A DNA stretch of 29,742 nt from an uncultured Bacilli bacterium (GTDB lineage: Bacteria; Bacillota_I; Bacilli_A; RF39; UBA660), in contig CALVTA010000004.1 in assembly GCA_944359735.1 (NCBI GenBank), positions 1 to 29,742 on the forward strand, in the 5' to 3' direction. The position numbers and the translations under genes were made by a program. Under the pieces are notes generated by a model. That model saw nothing but the letters and a program-made list of their open reading frames with translations. It ran no database searches and was not told the origin of the DNA. Shown in pieces: positions 1 to 7,350 of the stretch (its first letter is position 1; each line of letters begins with the position of its first letter).

Positions 1-71
1 ACTCCTACTATTGCTATTATTAATAGTATCATTAGTCCTATTATCACTATCTTTCTTCTTGTCTTTTCCAT
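1..71 (-). CDS. N-terminus of a membrane-anchored protein, cut by the window edge
   Basis: Only the first 23 codons are inside the window. The start ATG is at 71-69, preceded by a good SD (GGGAG, about 9 nt upstream) and a convincing promoter at 113-141. The peptide begins MEKTRRKIVIIG and runs straight into a hydrophobic stretch of about 16 residues (I/L/V/A/G/M). That is a short positively charged N-terminus followed by a membrane segment or signal anchor, so the product is probably a membrane-anchored or secreted protein. The family cannot be told from this fragment. It lies 98 nt downstream of hemW but has its own promoter. Confidence 0.7.
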   Translation of the reverse strand, partial: MEKTRRKIVIIGLMILLIIAIVG

Positions 72-112
72 AGTATAAACACTCCCTTTTATTATTCTAA
101 CTATCTATCAAT

Positions 113-141
113 ATATTATCATACAAAGTATTTTTTAGCAA
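113..141 (-). promoter_or_regulatory. Promoter for the edge-truncated membrane protein gene
   Basis: On the minus strand a -35 TTGCTA (141-136) is followed by a 17-bp spacer and a -10 TAATAT (118-113). A TG one base upstream of the -10 makes it an extended -10. It sits about 40 nt upstream of the start codon at 71. Confidence 0.6.
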
Positions 142-169
142 TTCGATGATAACTAATCTTGTAAATACA

Positions 170-1282
170 CTATTGTTTTATATTAGAATCCATAAAGTAA
201 ATTAAAATTTCATCTAAAACATAATAATATTCTTCTTTTACTTTTAAATAGTCATTATCCTCATATAACACATTATTTTTAACTAAATCTTTATAATTGA
301 ATAAAGTATCAATACCTATGTTATATTTATCTTTAAATTCTTTTTTATTTATTCCTATATTAGTTCTAAATCCTAACATAATCTCATAAAAAATTCTATC
401 TTTAAATGTAACAGTCTCTTTATCTAAAACAGTATTTCCTTTAATATAATTATTAATACTCCTAGTATTAGTATATCTAATATTATCTATATATCCACTA
501 GCTCCTACTCCAAAACCATAATATTGTTTATTATACCAATACTTTAAATTATGCTTTGATTCAAAAGATGGTTTAGCGAAATTTGAGATTTCATAATGAA
601 TATAACCTTTATTTTTTAAAGTTTTACAAATCATGTCATACATTTTTCTGTCAATATTTTTATCTATATTTCTTATGCCTTTTATTTTTAATTTAGTATG
701 GTCTTCTATAATTAAAGAATAAGTAGAAATATGAGAGATATCTAACGATAAAAGAAAATCTAAATCTTTTTTTAAGTCATTAAAAGATTCATTTTTAAGT
801 GCATATATTAAATCTAGATTTATATTAGTTATCCCTACTTTCTTAAGATTATCGACACATTCTGAGACTGTTTTTTTATTAGTGTATCTTTCAATAAAGT
901 CTTGTAATCTTTTATTAATCGTCTCTAAACCAATGCTTACCCTATTAACACCAAACTCCTTTAATAGTTTTATTTTATCTAAACTTAAACTATCTGCATT
1001 GGCTTCAAAAGTGATTTCACAATCACTACTTAATTTAAATATTTTTAGAATATTAAATAATTTTTTTAATTCTTTTATGCTAAGACTGCTAGGAGTTCCA
1101 CCTCCTATATATAAAGAGGTAATTATTTCTCCTCTATAATTTTTTTTAATTTCTTTATCTAAAGATATTAGATAGTCATTAACAAATTTCTTATTATAAA
1201 ATACTTTACAGAAATCACAATATGCACAAATATAGTTGCAAAATGGAATATGAATATATATTGCATCAACAATATCTCTCAT
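170..1282 (-). CDS. hemW: HemW-like radical SAM protein (coproporphyrinogen III oxidase-like)
   Basis: A 370-aa radical SAM enzyme of the HemW/HemN-like family. HemW is a heme chaperone in bacteria where it has been studied, and was formerly annotated as oxygen-independent coproporphyrinogen III oxidase. The 4Fe-4S cluster motif CxxxCxxC is at C15, C19 and C22, preceded by IHIPF and followed by DF, as is typical of HemW. The SAM-binding GGGTP is at residues 60-64, and the conserved YEISNFAKP appears in the C-terminal half. Length matches the family (370-400 aa). The SD is AGGTGA 5 nt before ATG. It follows the tgt terminator, so it probably has its own weak promoter. No other heme gene is visible here, so the HemW role rather than the oxidase role is the safer reading. 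Confidence 0.9.
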   Translation of the reverse strand: MRDIVDAIYIHIPFCNYICAYCDFCKVFYNKKFVNDYLISLDKEIKKNYRGEIITSLYIGGGTPSSLSIKELKKLFNILKIFKLSSDCEITFEANADSLSLDKIKLLKEFGVNRVSIGLETINKRLQDFIERYTNKKTVSECVDNLKKVGITNINLDLIYALKNESFNDLKKDLDFLLSLDISHISTYSLIIEDHTKLKIKGIRNIDKNIDRKMYDMICKTLKNKGYIHYEISNFAKPSFESKHNLKYWYNKQYYGFGVGASGYIDNIRYTNTRSINNYIKGNTVLDKETVTFKDRIFYEIMLGFRTNIGINKKEFKDKYNIGIDTLFNYKDLVKNNVLYEDNDYLKVKEEYYYVLDEILIYFMDSNIKQ

Positions 1283-1298
1283 AATATCACCTAGAAAT

Positions 1299-1327
1299 AG
1301 AATACTTTAAAAAGAAAAAAGAAGCAA
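1299..1327 (-). promoter_or_regulatory. Possible hemW promoter overlapping the tgt terminator
   Basis: TTGCTT (1327-1322), a 17-bp spacer and TATTCT (1304-1299) on the minus strand. The -35 box lies inside the 3' arm of the tgt terminator hairpin. The implied leader is only about 10 nt but still holds the hemW SD. The match is moderate; read-through from tgt is the alternative. Confidence 0.35.
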
Positions 1328-1338
1328 GAAAACTTGCT
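1308..1338 (-). terminator. Rho-independent terminator after tgt
   Basis: A stem AGCAAG/CTTGCT (1338-1333 and 1328-1323) with a TTTT loop is followed on the minus strand by TCTTTTTTCTTTTT. It lies immediately after the tgt stop codon and closes the long RNA-modification operon. Confidence 0.8.
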
Positions 1339-1345
1339 CTAAAAA

Positions 1346-2461
1346 TTAATTATACTTCTTTAAAAACTCTTCTTTATATTCTAAAACTCTATCTTCTTTA
1401 ATCGCTTCTCTTAATTCTTCTGTTAGTCTAATTAAAAATCTAATATTATGAATGGAAAGAAGTCTACCTCCTAACATCTCACCACTATTTAAAAGATGTC
1501 TAATATAAGCTTTGCTATAATTCTTACAGGTATAACAGTCGCAAGTGTCTTCTATGCTTGTAAAGTCTTCTTTATACTTGGCATTATTTAAATTAATTTT
1601 GCCATTTCTTGTAAAAGCTTGTCCATGTCTTGCAATTCTAGTAGGTAAAACACAATCAAAGATATCTACGCCACGAATCACACCTTCTATTATATCGATA
1701 GGTTCTCCTACTCCCATTAAGTATCTAACTTTATCTTCTGGTAAATATGGTGTAGAGTATTCTATTGCTTTGTACATATCTTCTTTAGACTCGTTATCAT
1801 TAGCAACTCCACCGATACTATAACCATCAAAGTCTAGTTTAACTGTTGAGATTGCTGAGTATTTTCTTAAATCTTTATATGCTCCTCCTTGAACAATTCC
1901 AAATAAAGCTTGTTTTTGATTATTATGAACTTCTTTGCCTCTTTTGGCCCATCTAATAGTTCTTTCAACACTATTTTTTAAGTAGGTGTAAGAAGCACTA
2001 GCTGGTGGACATTCATCAAAGGACATAGCAATATCACTATCTAATTTATTTTGTATTTCAATTGACTTTTCAGGAGTTAAAAATAGATTTTTCCCATCTA
2101 TATGACTTTTAAAATGAACACCTTCTTCAGTGATGTCTTTCTTTTTATTTTTAGCAAGAGAAAAGACTTGAAAGCCACCACTATCAGTTAAAATAGGGCC
2201 ATTATAATTCATAAATTTATGTAGTCCACCTGCTTTAGCAATTAAATCTTCTCCTGGTCTTAACCAAAGATGATATGTATTAGCAAGAACTATACCTGCT
2301 CCTGCTTCTTTTACTTCTTCGGGAGATAATCCTTTAACTGTTGCTTTTGTACCGACAGGCATAAACATAGGGGTTTCATAAGTGCCATGATTAGTTTTTA
2401 TTATGCCCAATCTTGCTTTTGTATTTTTGTCAGTTTTTAGTAAATTATATTCTATTTTCAT
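1346..2461 (-). CDS. tgt: tRNA-guanine transglycosylase (queuine/preQ1)
   Basis: A 371-aa bacterial Tgt, which exchanges guanine 34 of GUN-anticodon tRNAs for preQ1 in the queuosine pathway. The substrate-pocket motif DSGGFQVFSL starts at D93. The nucleophile region reads IFDCVLPTRIARHG, and the zinc site is CDCYTC plus the downstream H of SIHNIRFL. Length is normal. It starts 6 nt after the Gre-domain gene, with SD GAGGG 9 nt before ATG, and is the last gene of the operon, followed by a clear terminator. No queuosine biosynthesis genes (queA, queC-F) are in the window, so the base is salvaged or made from genes elsewhere. Confidence 0.96.
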   Translation of the reverse strand: MKIEYNLLKTDKNTKARLGIIKTNHGTYETPMFMPVGTKATVKGLSPEEVKEAGAGIVLANTYHLWLRPGEDLIAKAGGLHKFMNYNGPILTDSGGFQVFSLAKNKKKDITEEGVHFKSHIDGKNLFLTPEKSIEIQNKLDSDIAMSFDECPPASASYTYLKNSVERTIRWAKRGKEVHNNQKQALFGIVQGGAYKDLRKYSAISTVKLDFDGYSIGGVANDNESKEDMYKAIEYSTPYLPEDKVRYLMGVGEPIDIIEGVIRGVDIFDCVLPTRIARHGQAFTRNGKINLNNAKYKEDFTSIEDTCDCYTCKNYSKAYIRHLLNSGEMLGGRLLSIHNIRFLIRLTEELREAIKEDRVLEYKEEFLKKYN

Positions 2462-2467
2462 TTAATA

Positions 2468-3817
2468 CTACCCTCTTTTTTGTTTTTGATATACAAGTGG
2501 TGATGATGCAGTCTTTTCTAGAATATTATTGTTAATATCATAAACAATTCCTTCACTCAAATTATATCCTTCGTAATAATAATTAAATTTCTCATTGTTC
2601 CCTAAACCTAAAATCGCTTGACCTAAAGGACTGATGGCTTCTATATAATCACTACTTAGCTCAGTAGAAACAGCATGATTAATAATTTCAACTCTTCTAT
2701 TTTGAACCTGGCCATTTTCAAAAGTAAAAATGCTTACCTTACTACCAATACCAACTTTCTGATTTGTAGGTGGAGGTGCAATAGTAGCATTTCTCAACAA
2801 AGTATCAATATCCATTAATCTAGCGTAAACAATTAGAATATTAGAATAGACACTTTCTTCTTGAGAAATCAAACTATTATCAATTTCTATAATTTTTCCA
2901 ACATAACGTTTTGTTTCTTTTCTATCATCTATAACATAATGATATTCTTCTTTAATATAATCTCCTATTTTTTTGTTAAATACCTTAGATATCATTATGC
3001 CATTAGCATTTATTTTTTCTGTAAGATTACAATCATCATCATCAACTATTGTACATTCTTCTATTTTACCATTTGTCATTTCTAATTTAATAGTAGTACC
3101 TACCATTATTTTATCTTGATATTTTTTTAATCTTAATAAGGAATTAGTAAGTCTCATTCTTTCTTCTTCTAATAATTTATACTGGCTAGGAGTAATTTCA
3201 TTTAATCTATCTGAAGTTTTTATATTATTAATTTGATATGGATTTCTTCTCCATATTCTTGAACTTTCAGCAATTCTAGCAGACTCTGATTTTGACATAA
3301 TAAAGTAAACATCATTTTTAGATCTTTTTATAATTTCTACAATTTTGCCTGTAATAGTTACAGTATTTTTATTTTCTTTTAATAGAGTATATGAAAAATT
3401 TTCTCCTTTCCTTTTTCCAAGAACACTTTGACCTAAAGGACTTTTTATACTAATGTAACAATTATCTTGTTCAAAGCAAGATCCTTCTAATCCTAGTAAA
3501 GTTTGTACTAAAGTACAAACTTGTTTTTCTCCAGTTTCGCTGTATTCAAAAACAAATTTAGTTCCATATTCTATCTTACTGTTATTAATATCATAAATAA
3601 ATTCACTTGTTTCTAAAGCTTCTTGGTAAGCTTCTTGACGTTTTTTTTCTAATTTATAACCATTTTCTTCTAAATTTCTGTCTACAAAATTTATAAAACC
3701 TGGTTCTGGCGTGCTTTTTTCGCAACTCTTAAAATAATTTTCATAGTTTGTTATATTATTTTGTGTTGTAATAATTCCTCTTCTTAAAGCTTGTACTTGT
3801 TCTGGTATTAATATCAT
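2468..3817 (-). CDS. Protein with two or three GreA/GreB C-terminal-like domains
   Basis: A 449-aa protein that I do not recognise as a named gene. I place the start at ATG 3817, because a strong SD (GGGGGAG) lies 5 nt upstream; a longer reading to 3925 would run through the previous gene and its promoter. Two segments carry the Gre-factor C-terminal (FKBP-like) signature SPLGQ-(S/A)-(V/I)-LG at about residues 126-133 and 396-403. Each sits in an approximately 80-residue domain (82-165 and 355-437). A third, more eroded copy seems to lie at 236-313. Helical linkers (1-75, 203-235, 318-345) separate them; 209-235 resembles the start of a Gre coiled coil. It lacks the simple GreA layout (one coiled coil plus one C-domain, about 158 aa), so a direct transcript-cleavage role is doubtful. 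RNA polymerase binding is an inference. Confidence 0.55.
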   Translation of the reverse strand: MILIPEQVQALRRGIITTQNNITNYENYFKSCEKSTPEPGFINFVDRNLEENGYKLEKKRQEAYQEALETSEFIYDINNSKIEYGTKFVFEYSETGEKQVCTLVQTLLGLEGSCFEQDNCYISIKSPLGQSVLGKRKGENFSYTLLKENKNTVTITGKIVEIIKRSKNDVYFIMSKSESARIAESSRIWRRNPYQINNIKTSDRLNEITPSQYKLLEEERMRLTNSLLRLKKYQDKIMVGTTIKLEMTNGKIEECTIVDDDDCNLTEKINANGIMISKVFNKKIGDYIKEEYHYVIDDRKETKRYVGKIIEIDNSLISQEESVYSNILIVYARLMDIDTLLRNATIAPPPTNQKVGIGSKVSIFTFENGQVQNRRVEIINHAVSTELSSDYIEAISPLGQAILGLGNNEKFNYYYEGYNLSEGIVYDINNNILEKTASSPLVYQKQKRG

Positions 3818-3845
3818 ATAAACTCCCCCCATTAATGTCCTTGTT

Positions 3846-3874
3846 ATAATATCATAAAATATATTGTTAGTAAA
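3846..3874 (-). promoter_or_regulatory. Internal promoter for the multi-Gre-domain gene and tgt
   Basis: TTTACT (3874-3869), 17-bp spacer, TATTAT (3851-3846) with an extended TG. It overlaps the stop of the upstream unknown gene and lies about 30 nt before the start at 3817, so Gre-like gene and tgt could be transcribed apart from trmD. Confidence 0.5.
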
Positions 3875-3875
3875 G

Positions 3876-4286
3876 TTATTTGCTACGGTTATTTTCATTA
3901 ACATAATCAGGACTTTTAAATTCAATAAACATTAATCTTTTTCTTGCATTTTTTACTTTTTTAGTAAGTTCTAAAGACATTTCTCTTAATTCTTTATCAA
4001 GAAGGTAAGCTCTATATTTGTTTTTTACTAGTTGTCTAAATTTTTCTATTTCGTTTAAAGCTTCATGATAGGCTGTTCCTGTATCATCATCACTTGCTAA
4101 ATAAAAGTTTACTAGTTTTAGTAACTTTAAATATTTCTTATAAACTTTATGAGTAATGAACACTTTTTGAATTTCTAGATTATAAACAGATATAGTTTTT
4201 TTACGAATACTTATATTTAGTTCTTTACCTAGTTTTAACTCTCCGTTATAAGAGTAACTTTTTTCTATTATCATATAATTAGTCAT
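3876..4286 (-). CDS. Unknown 136-aa protein, trmD-coupled
   Basis: I do not recognise this protein. Its start ATG overlaps the trmD stop by 8 nt (ATGACTAA) and has a good SD (AAGGAGAT) about 8 nt upstream, so translation is coupled to trmD. The N-terminal 45 residues look like beta strands (IEKSYSYNGELKLGKELNIS). Residues 46-130 are predicted helical and lysine-rich, with a short acidic SDDDTGTAYHEA stretch in the middle. There is no signal peptide or membrane segment. A basic, mainly helical cytoplasmic protein in an RNA-modification operon could bind RNA, but nothing specific supports that. Confidence 0.75.
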   Translation of the reverse strand: MTNYMIIEKSYSYNGELKLGKELNISIRKKTISVYNLEIQKVFITHKVYKKYLKLLKLVNFYLASDDDTGTAYHEALNEIEKFRQLVKNKYRAYLLDKELREMSLELTKKVKNARKRLMFIEFKSPDYVNENNRSK

Positions 4287-4959
4287 TATTCTTATCTCCT
4301 TTTAATAGATCAGGACGTCTTTCTCTAGTCCTTTTAAAGCTTTCATTATAACGCCATTCCCTGATCTTCGCATGATCTCCATTTAACAATACTTCTGGGA
4401 CCTCCATTCCCTTAAATACTCTAGGTCTAGTATATGCAGGATAATCTAGTAAGTGATTATTAAAAGAATCTTCAAGGTGTGATTTTTCACTTATAACTCC
4501 TGGGATTAATCTTATAATAGAATCTACCAATACCATTGCTGGTAATTCACCTCCTGTTAAGACATAATCACCTATGCTAAGTTCCATATCTACTATTGAA
4601 CATATTCTTTCATCAAAGCCTTCATAATGACCACAAATAATTATTAGATGTTCTTCTTTAGATAAATCGTAAGCAATGTTTTGTTTATAAGGAATTCCTG
4701 AAGGTGTCAATAAAATAACTTTTGTCTTTTTTTTTCTTAAACTTTCTACACAATCAAATATTGGTTGTGGTGTTAAAACCATCCCTGCTCCACCTCCATA
4801 AGGGGTATCATCTACTTTTCCATGTGGGTCTTTAGTATAATCTCTAAAATTATGTAATTTAATCTCTACTAAATTATTACTAATTGCCCTTTTAATAATA
4901 GATTCATCAAATACCCAATTAAACATATCAGGAAATAAAGTTAATATATCTATTTTCAT
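4279..4959 (-). CDS. trmD: tRNA (guanine-N1)-methyltransferase TrmD
   Basis: A 226-aa SPOUT methyltransferase that makes m1G37 in tRNAs and so prevents frameshifting; it is usually essential. Visible motifs are MKIDILTLFPDMF at the start, YGGGAGMVL, GHYEGFDERI and the trefoil-knot SAM site SIGDYVLTGGELP. The start is ATG at 4959: the in-frame GTG at 4971 lies within the GTGGAGG sequence that serves as the SD, 5 nt upstream of the ATG. Neighbours rimM and the 136-aa gene are in the same operon. In many bacteria rimM and trmD are directly adjacent; here an isochorismatase remnant lies between them. Confidence 0.96.
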   Translation of the reverse strand: MKIDILTLFPDMFNWVFDESIIKRAISNNLVEIKLHNFRDYTKDPHGKVDDTPYGGGAGMVLTPQPIFDCVESLRKKKTKVILLTPSGIPYKQNIAYDLSKEEHLIIICGHYEGFDERICSIVDMELSIGDYVLTGGELPAMVLVDSIIRLIPGVISEKSHLEDSFNNHLLDYPAYTRPRVFKGMEVPEVLLNGDHAKIREWRYNESFKRTRERRPDLLKGDKNND

Positions 4960-4975
4960 AACTACCTCCACTAAT

Positions 4976-5221
4976 TTAACCTATTCTTTTGTCTCCTACT
5001 AATACTCTTAAATTATAAATTGCATTATTATCTATTTTTTTAGATGAAAAACTTATACAATAGTCTTCTAATATATAAAAATCATAGCCGTATTCAAATA
5101 AACATAAAGCAGTTTTTAAAATACAAGCATTGGTGTCTAATCCACACAAATATATTTGATTAATTTTTTCTTTATAGTCCTTAGTGTCAATTGCAATAGA
5201 AACTCCTGGTTCATTTTTCTC
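4976..5221 (-). pseudogene. Remnant of an isochorismatase-like cysteine hydrolase (C-terminal part)
   Basis: An 81-codon open stretch with no start codon of its own runs from the rimM stop to TAA at 4976. Translation gives a clear C-terminal half of an isochorismatase/nicotinamidase-like hydrolase: INQIYLCGLDTNACILKTAL (the I-x-x-CG-x-x-T-x-x-C block with the nucleophilic cysteine), followed by LFEYGYDFYILEDYCISF. The N-terminal half with the catalytic Asp and Lys is missing. The fragment is in the same frame as rimM and begins directly after its TAG, at a perfect 12-bp palindrome (5219-5230). It is most likely a decaying gene fragment left between rimM and trmD. A separate out-of-frame ATG with an SD at the junction gives only a 25-codon ORF. 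Confidence 0.75.
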
Positions 5222-5701
5222 CTATAGGAGTTTAACTATAACTTCTTTTTTATTACTATCTATTGTTACAAAATCTTTATGATAAGGAACTAATACTTCA
5301 TTGTTATCTATTAATAGCCTAAGTATCTTATAATTATTACCAGTCTCTTCTATATCAAGAATCTTACCATCTATATTATCAGTAGTTTTAAGTTTATAAG
5401 TTATAAGTTCACTATCTAAAATATCTTCATTACTAAGATTAAATTCATCTTTAGATTTATAGACTTTCTTACCTTTTAAGAACAGAACATCATTTATATT
5501 GTTATAGCCTTTAAAAATTACCATATCATATTCTTTATGAACCCTATAGCTAGTTATCAAATAGTTTTTATCATCTATAATCAAATTACTACCTATTTTA
5601 AATATTTCTTTTCTTTGATTTGTAGTTAAATTATCTTTAATCCTAAGTTCTCCTTTAATACCATGGGTATTAACTATTTTGCCTATATATAATTTACTCA
5701 T
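5222..5701 (-). CDS. rimM: Ribosome maturation factor RimM
   Basis: A 159-aa RimM, which helps assemble the 30S head near ribosomal protein S19. The N-terminal domain begins KLYIGKIVNTHGIKGELRI, a standard RimM start. The C-terminal PRC-barrel includes LIDNNEVLVPYHKDFV and ends with IVKLL. I choose ATG 5701, which overlaps the stop of the SpoU methyltransferase gene (ATGAGTAA), over the ATG 18 nt further upstream, because it matches the family N-terminus. SD is weak, consistent with translational coupling. TrmD follows after the isochorismatase remnant. Confidence 0.93.
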   Translation of the reverse strand: MSKLYIGKIVNTHGIKGELRIKDNLTTNQRKEIFKIGSNLIIDDKNYLITSYRVHKEYDMVIFKGYNNINDVLFLKGKKVYKSKDEFNLSNEDILDSELITYKLKTTDNIDGKILDIEETGNNYKILRLLIDNNEVLVPYHKDFVTIDSNKKEVIVKLL

Positions 5702-6434
5702 TATCTTTATCCATTTCATAAAGTATTATAGAAGTAGCAACTGCTACATTTAAACTTTCAACTACATCATTCATTGGTATATAAATAAATTTATCACTGT
5801 TTTCTAAATACTTAGGATTAACACCATTTCCTTCATTACCAATTATAAGAGCGAAAGTTTTTCTCTCTTCATAAGATAGATTCTTAACTTCTTCTCCATA
5901 TTTAACATTAGTGGCAAAAACAGGTATTTTTAATTTTTTTAAAATAGGAATTAATTTATCTATTGAATAAAACACTATGGGTACATGAAATATCATTCCT
6001 TGAGTTGCTCTTACTACTTTAGGAGAATAAACATCTACAGTATTATCTCCTATTATAATAGTATCTATATTAAAAGCAACTGCACTTCTAATAATAGTCC
6101 CCATATTACCAGGATCTTGTACTTCATCTATGATAAGAATTCTTTTACCAATAGTAGTATCTATTGTTTTTTTACATAGTCCTATCATTTTAGGTGGAGA
6201 ATTCAAAGTGCTTATTTTTTTTAGGATATCTTTAGTTACTTCTATTTGTTCTGTATTTATAGGAAGTACATCTCCTTCTTCCAATAAAACTTCTTTAAGG
6301 ACTCCAGCCTTATAGGCTTCTAATACTAAGTGTTCTCCTTCTACCATAAACTCACTATTAATATCACGATACTTTTTCTTTTGTAATTTATAATAGTACT
6401 TTACTTTTTCATTATCTAAACTAGTTATAACCAT
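5694..6434 (-). CDS. SpoU/TrmH-family RNA 2'-O-methyltransferase
   Basis: A 246-aa SPOUT enzyme that methylates ribose 2'-OH of rRNA or tRNA. The substrate-binding N-terminal domain shows KVKYYYKLQKKKYR and FMVEGEHLV. The SpoU core has motif 1 DPGNMGTIIRSA, motif 2 ALIIGNEGNGV and motif 3 IPMNDVVESLNVAVATSI, which form the trefoil knot and SAM site. Length and layout resemble Bacillus YsgA-type proteins; the target nucleotide cannot be told. The start ATG 6434 has SD GAGGAG and sits 1 nt after the metallopeptidase stop. The upstream in-frame codon at 6452 would overlap that gene. Confidence 0.9.
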   Translation of the reverse strand: MVITSLDNEKVKYYYKLQKKKYRDINSEFMVEGEHLVLEAYKAGVLKEVLLEEGDVLPINTEQIEVTKDILKKISTLNSPPKMIGLCKKTIDTTIGKRILIIDEVQDPGNMGTIIRSAVAFNIDTIIIGDNTVDVYSPKVVRATQGMIFHVPIVFYSIDKLIPILKKLKIPVFATNVKYGEEVKNLSYEERKTFALIIGNEGNGVNPKYLENSDKFIYIPMNDVVESLNVAVATSIILYEMDKDNE

Positions 6435-6435
6435 A

Positions 6436-7086
6436 CTACTCCTCTTCTCCATACTTATTAGTTAGTTTACGCCATTTTTTATAATCAGGACAATTTTCTT
6501 CTACAATAGTCCAAAACTTTTTAGAATGATTTGCTTCTATTAAATGACTTAACTCATGATAAATAACATAATCAAGGCATCCTATATCTTTAGTAATTAA
6601 TTCAGTGTTTAATGTTATAACATGAGTTTTAATATTACATACTCCCCATCTAGTAGTCATTTTCCTAAGTCTTAAAGTAGGATGAGGTATTTTTCTTGAA
6701 AAATTTTGGTAACATCTCTCTAAATGATCACTGAAAATACGTAAGGCTTCTTTTTTTTTCCATTTATCTAAATCAAAATCTCTACTTATAAAAACTTTAT
6801 TCTCACCTAATTTAAGATTGCAAAACTCTGTATATATAATATCATATTTTTTACCTAAATAGTAAAATTCACTATTAAATTTTATCTTTTCTTTTACTTT
6901 TTTTATCATTTTTCTAATAGAATCATAATTTTCTTCTATAACACTCATTATCTTTTTATTAGAAGTTAGAGTATTACAAGTGACATATATAGTTAAATCG
7001 TCTTTAACCCTAATATAAATATTTTTAGTAGTACTTTTTTTTACTATCTCTAAATTATATGTTTCATTATCTATAGTTAAAGTCAT
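6436..7086 (-). CDS. YgjP-like (DUF45) zinc metallopeptidase
   Basis: A 216-aa protein of the YgjP/DUF45 group, often labelled M48-family metallopeptidase. The zinc site is HELSH (H177, E178, H181) with a further H187 in EANHSKKFW, followed by the typical CPDYKKWRKLT end. The preceding RWGVCN and the L-x-L-N-T-E-L strand also match the family. There is no membrane segment, so it is cytosolic. The natural substrate of the family is not firmly known. It is the first gene of the RNA-modification operon, with a plausible promoter in the gap upstream (TTTACA, 18 bp, TATTAA near 7114-7143). Confidence 0.85.
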   Translation of the reverse strand: MTLTIDNETYNLEIVKKSTTKNIYIRVKDDLTIYVTCNTLTSNKKIMSVIEENYDSIRKMIKKVKEKIKFNSEFYYLGKKYDIIYTEFCNLKLGENKVFISRDFDLDKWKKKEALRIFSDHLERCYQNFSRKIPHPTLRLRKMTTRWGVCNIKTHVITLNTELITKDIGCLDYVIYHELSHLIEANHSKKFWTIVEENCPDYKKWRKLTNKYGEEE

Positions 7087-7350
7087 AACATCAAATCCTG
7101 TCTCGATAAAATTAATATTTATGGTAATATGAATATGTAAAAGGAATACCTAACTTTGACATGTTAGGTACTATTTTTATTAACATTAATAATATAACTA
7201 TTATTATGAAAACAAGCGCAAATATGATATAACATAGAAATTTTTAAGTTTTCTTTAGTACCTAAACAGCCAAGTATTACCAGGTAAATAATAACACAAG
7301 CGTAGCTCGAAAACAAGTGAACAAAATATATTTTTTATAATGAATGAATT
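7087..7350. other. 264-bp gap: hairpin, operon start, and an unexplained repeat-bearing stretch
   Basis: The gap holds the terminator-like hairpin (7147-7170), the probable promoter of the metallopeptidase gene, and about 150 bp (7190-7340) that nothing explains. That part carries repeats of the word acaag(c/t)g: gaaaacaagcg at 7208-7218, acacaagcg at 7294-7302 and gaaaacaagtg at 7309-7319. Its base composition is less AT-biased than the other gaps. No ORF with a start and SD was found in it. A structured RNA or a gene relic are both possible. Confidence 0.4.
7147..7170 (-). terminator. Hairpin, likely terminator of the obg operon
   Basis: A perfect 8-bp stem TACCTAAC/GTTAGGTA with an 8-nt loop. 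On the minus strand it is followed by TTCCTTTTAC, a short T-rich tract; on the plus strand by CTATTTTTATT. It lies 180 nt after the last gene of the obg operon and just before the metallopeptidase promoter. Confidence 0.5.

Noticed and set aside
882..1139. Plus-strand ORF opposite hemW and similar plus-strand ORFs throughout
   Set aside because: All lie opposite strong genes, lack SD sequences and have no recognisable motifs. I found no real plus-strand gene.
3818..3925. Longer N-terminus of the multi-Gre-domain protein
   Set aside because: Would include the internal promoter, the SD and part of the upstream gene; the ATG at 3817 has the proper SD.
4960..4971. GTG start for trmD four codons upstream
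   Set aside because: The GTG forms part of the GGAGG ribosome binding site; TrmD proteins start at MKIDILTLFP.
4976..5701. RimM-isochorismatase fusion by stop read-through
   Set aside because: Frames match, but RimM is complete at normal length and the hydrolase lacks its N-terminal half, so a relic is the simpler reading.
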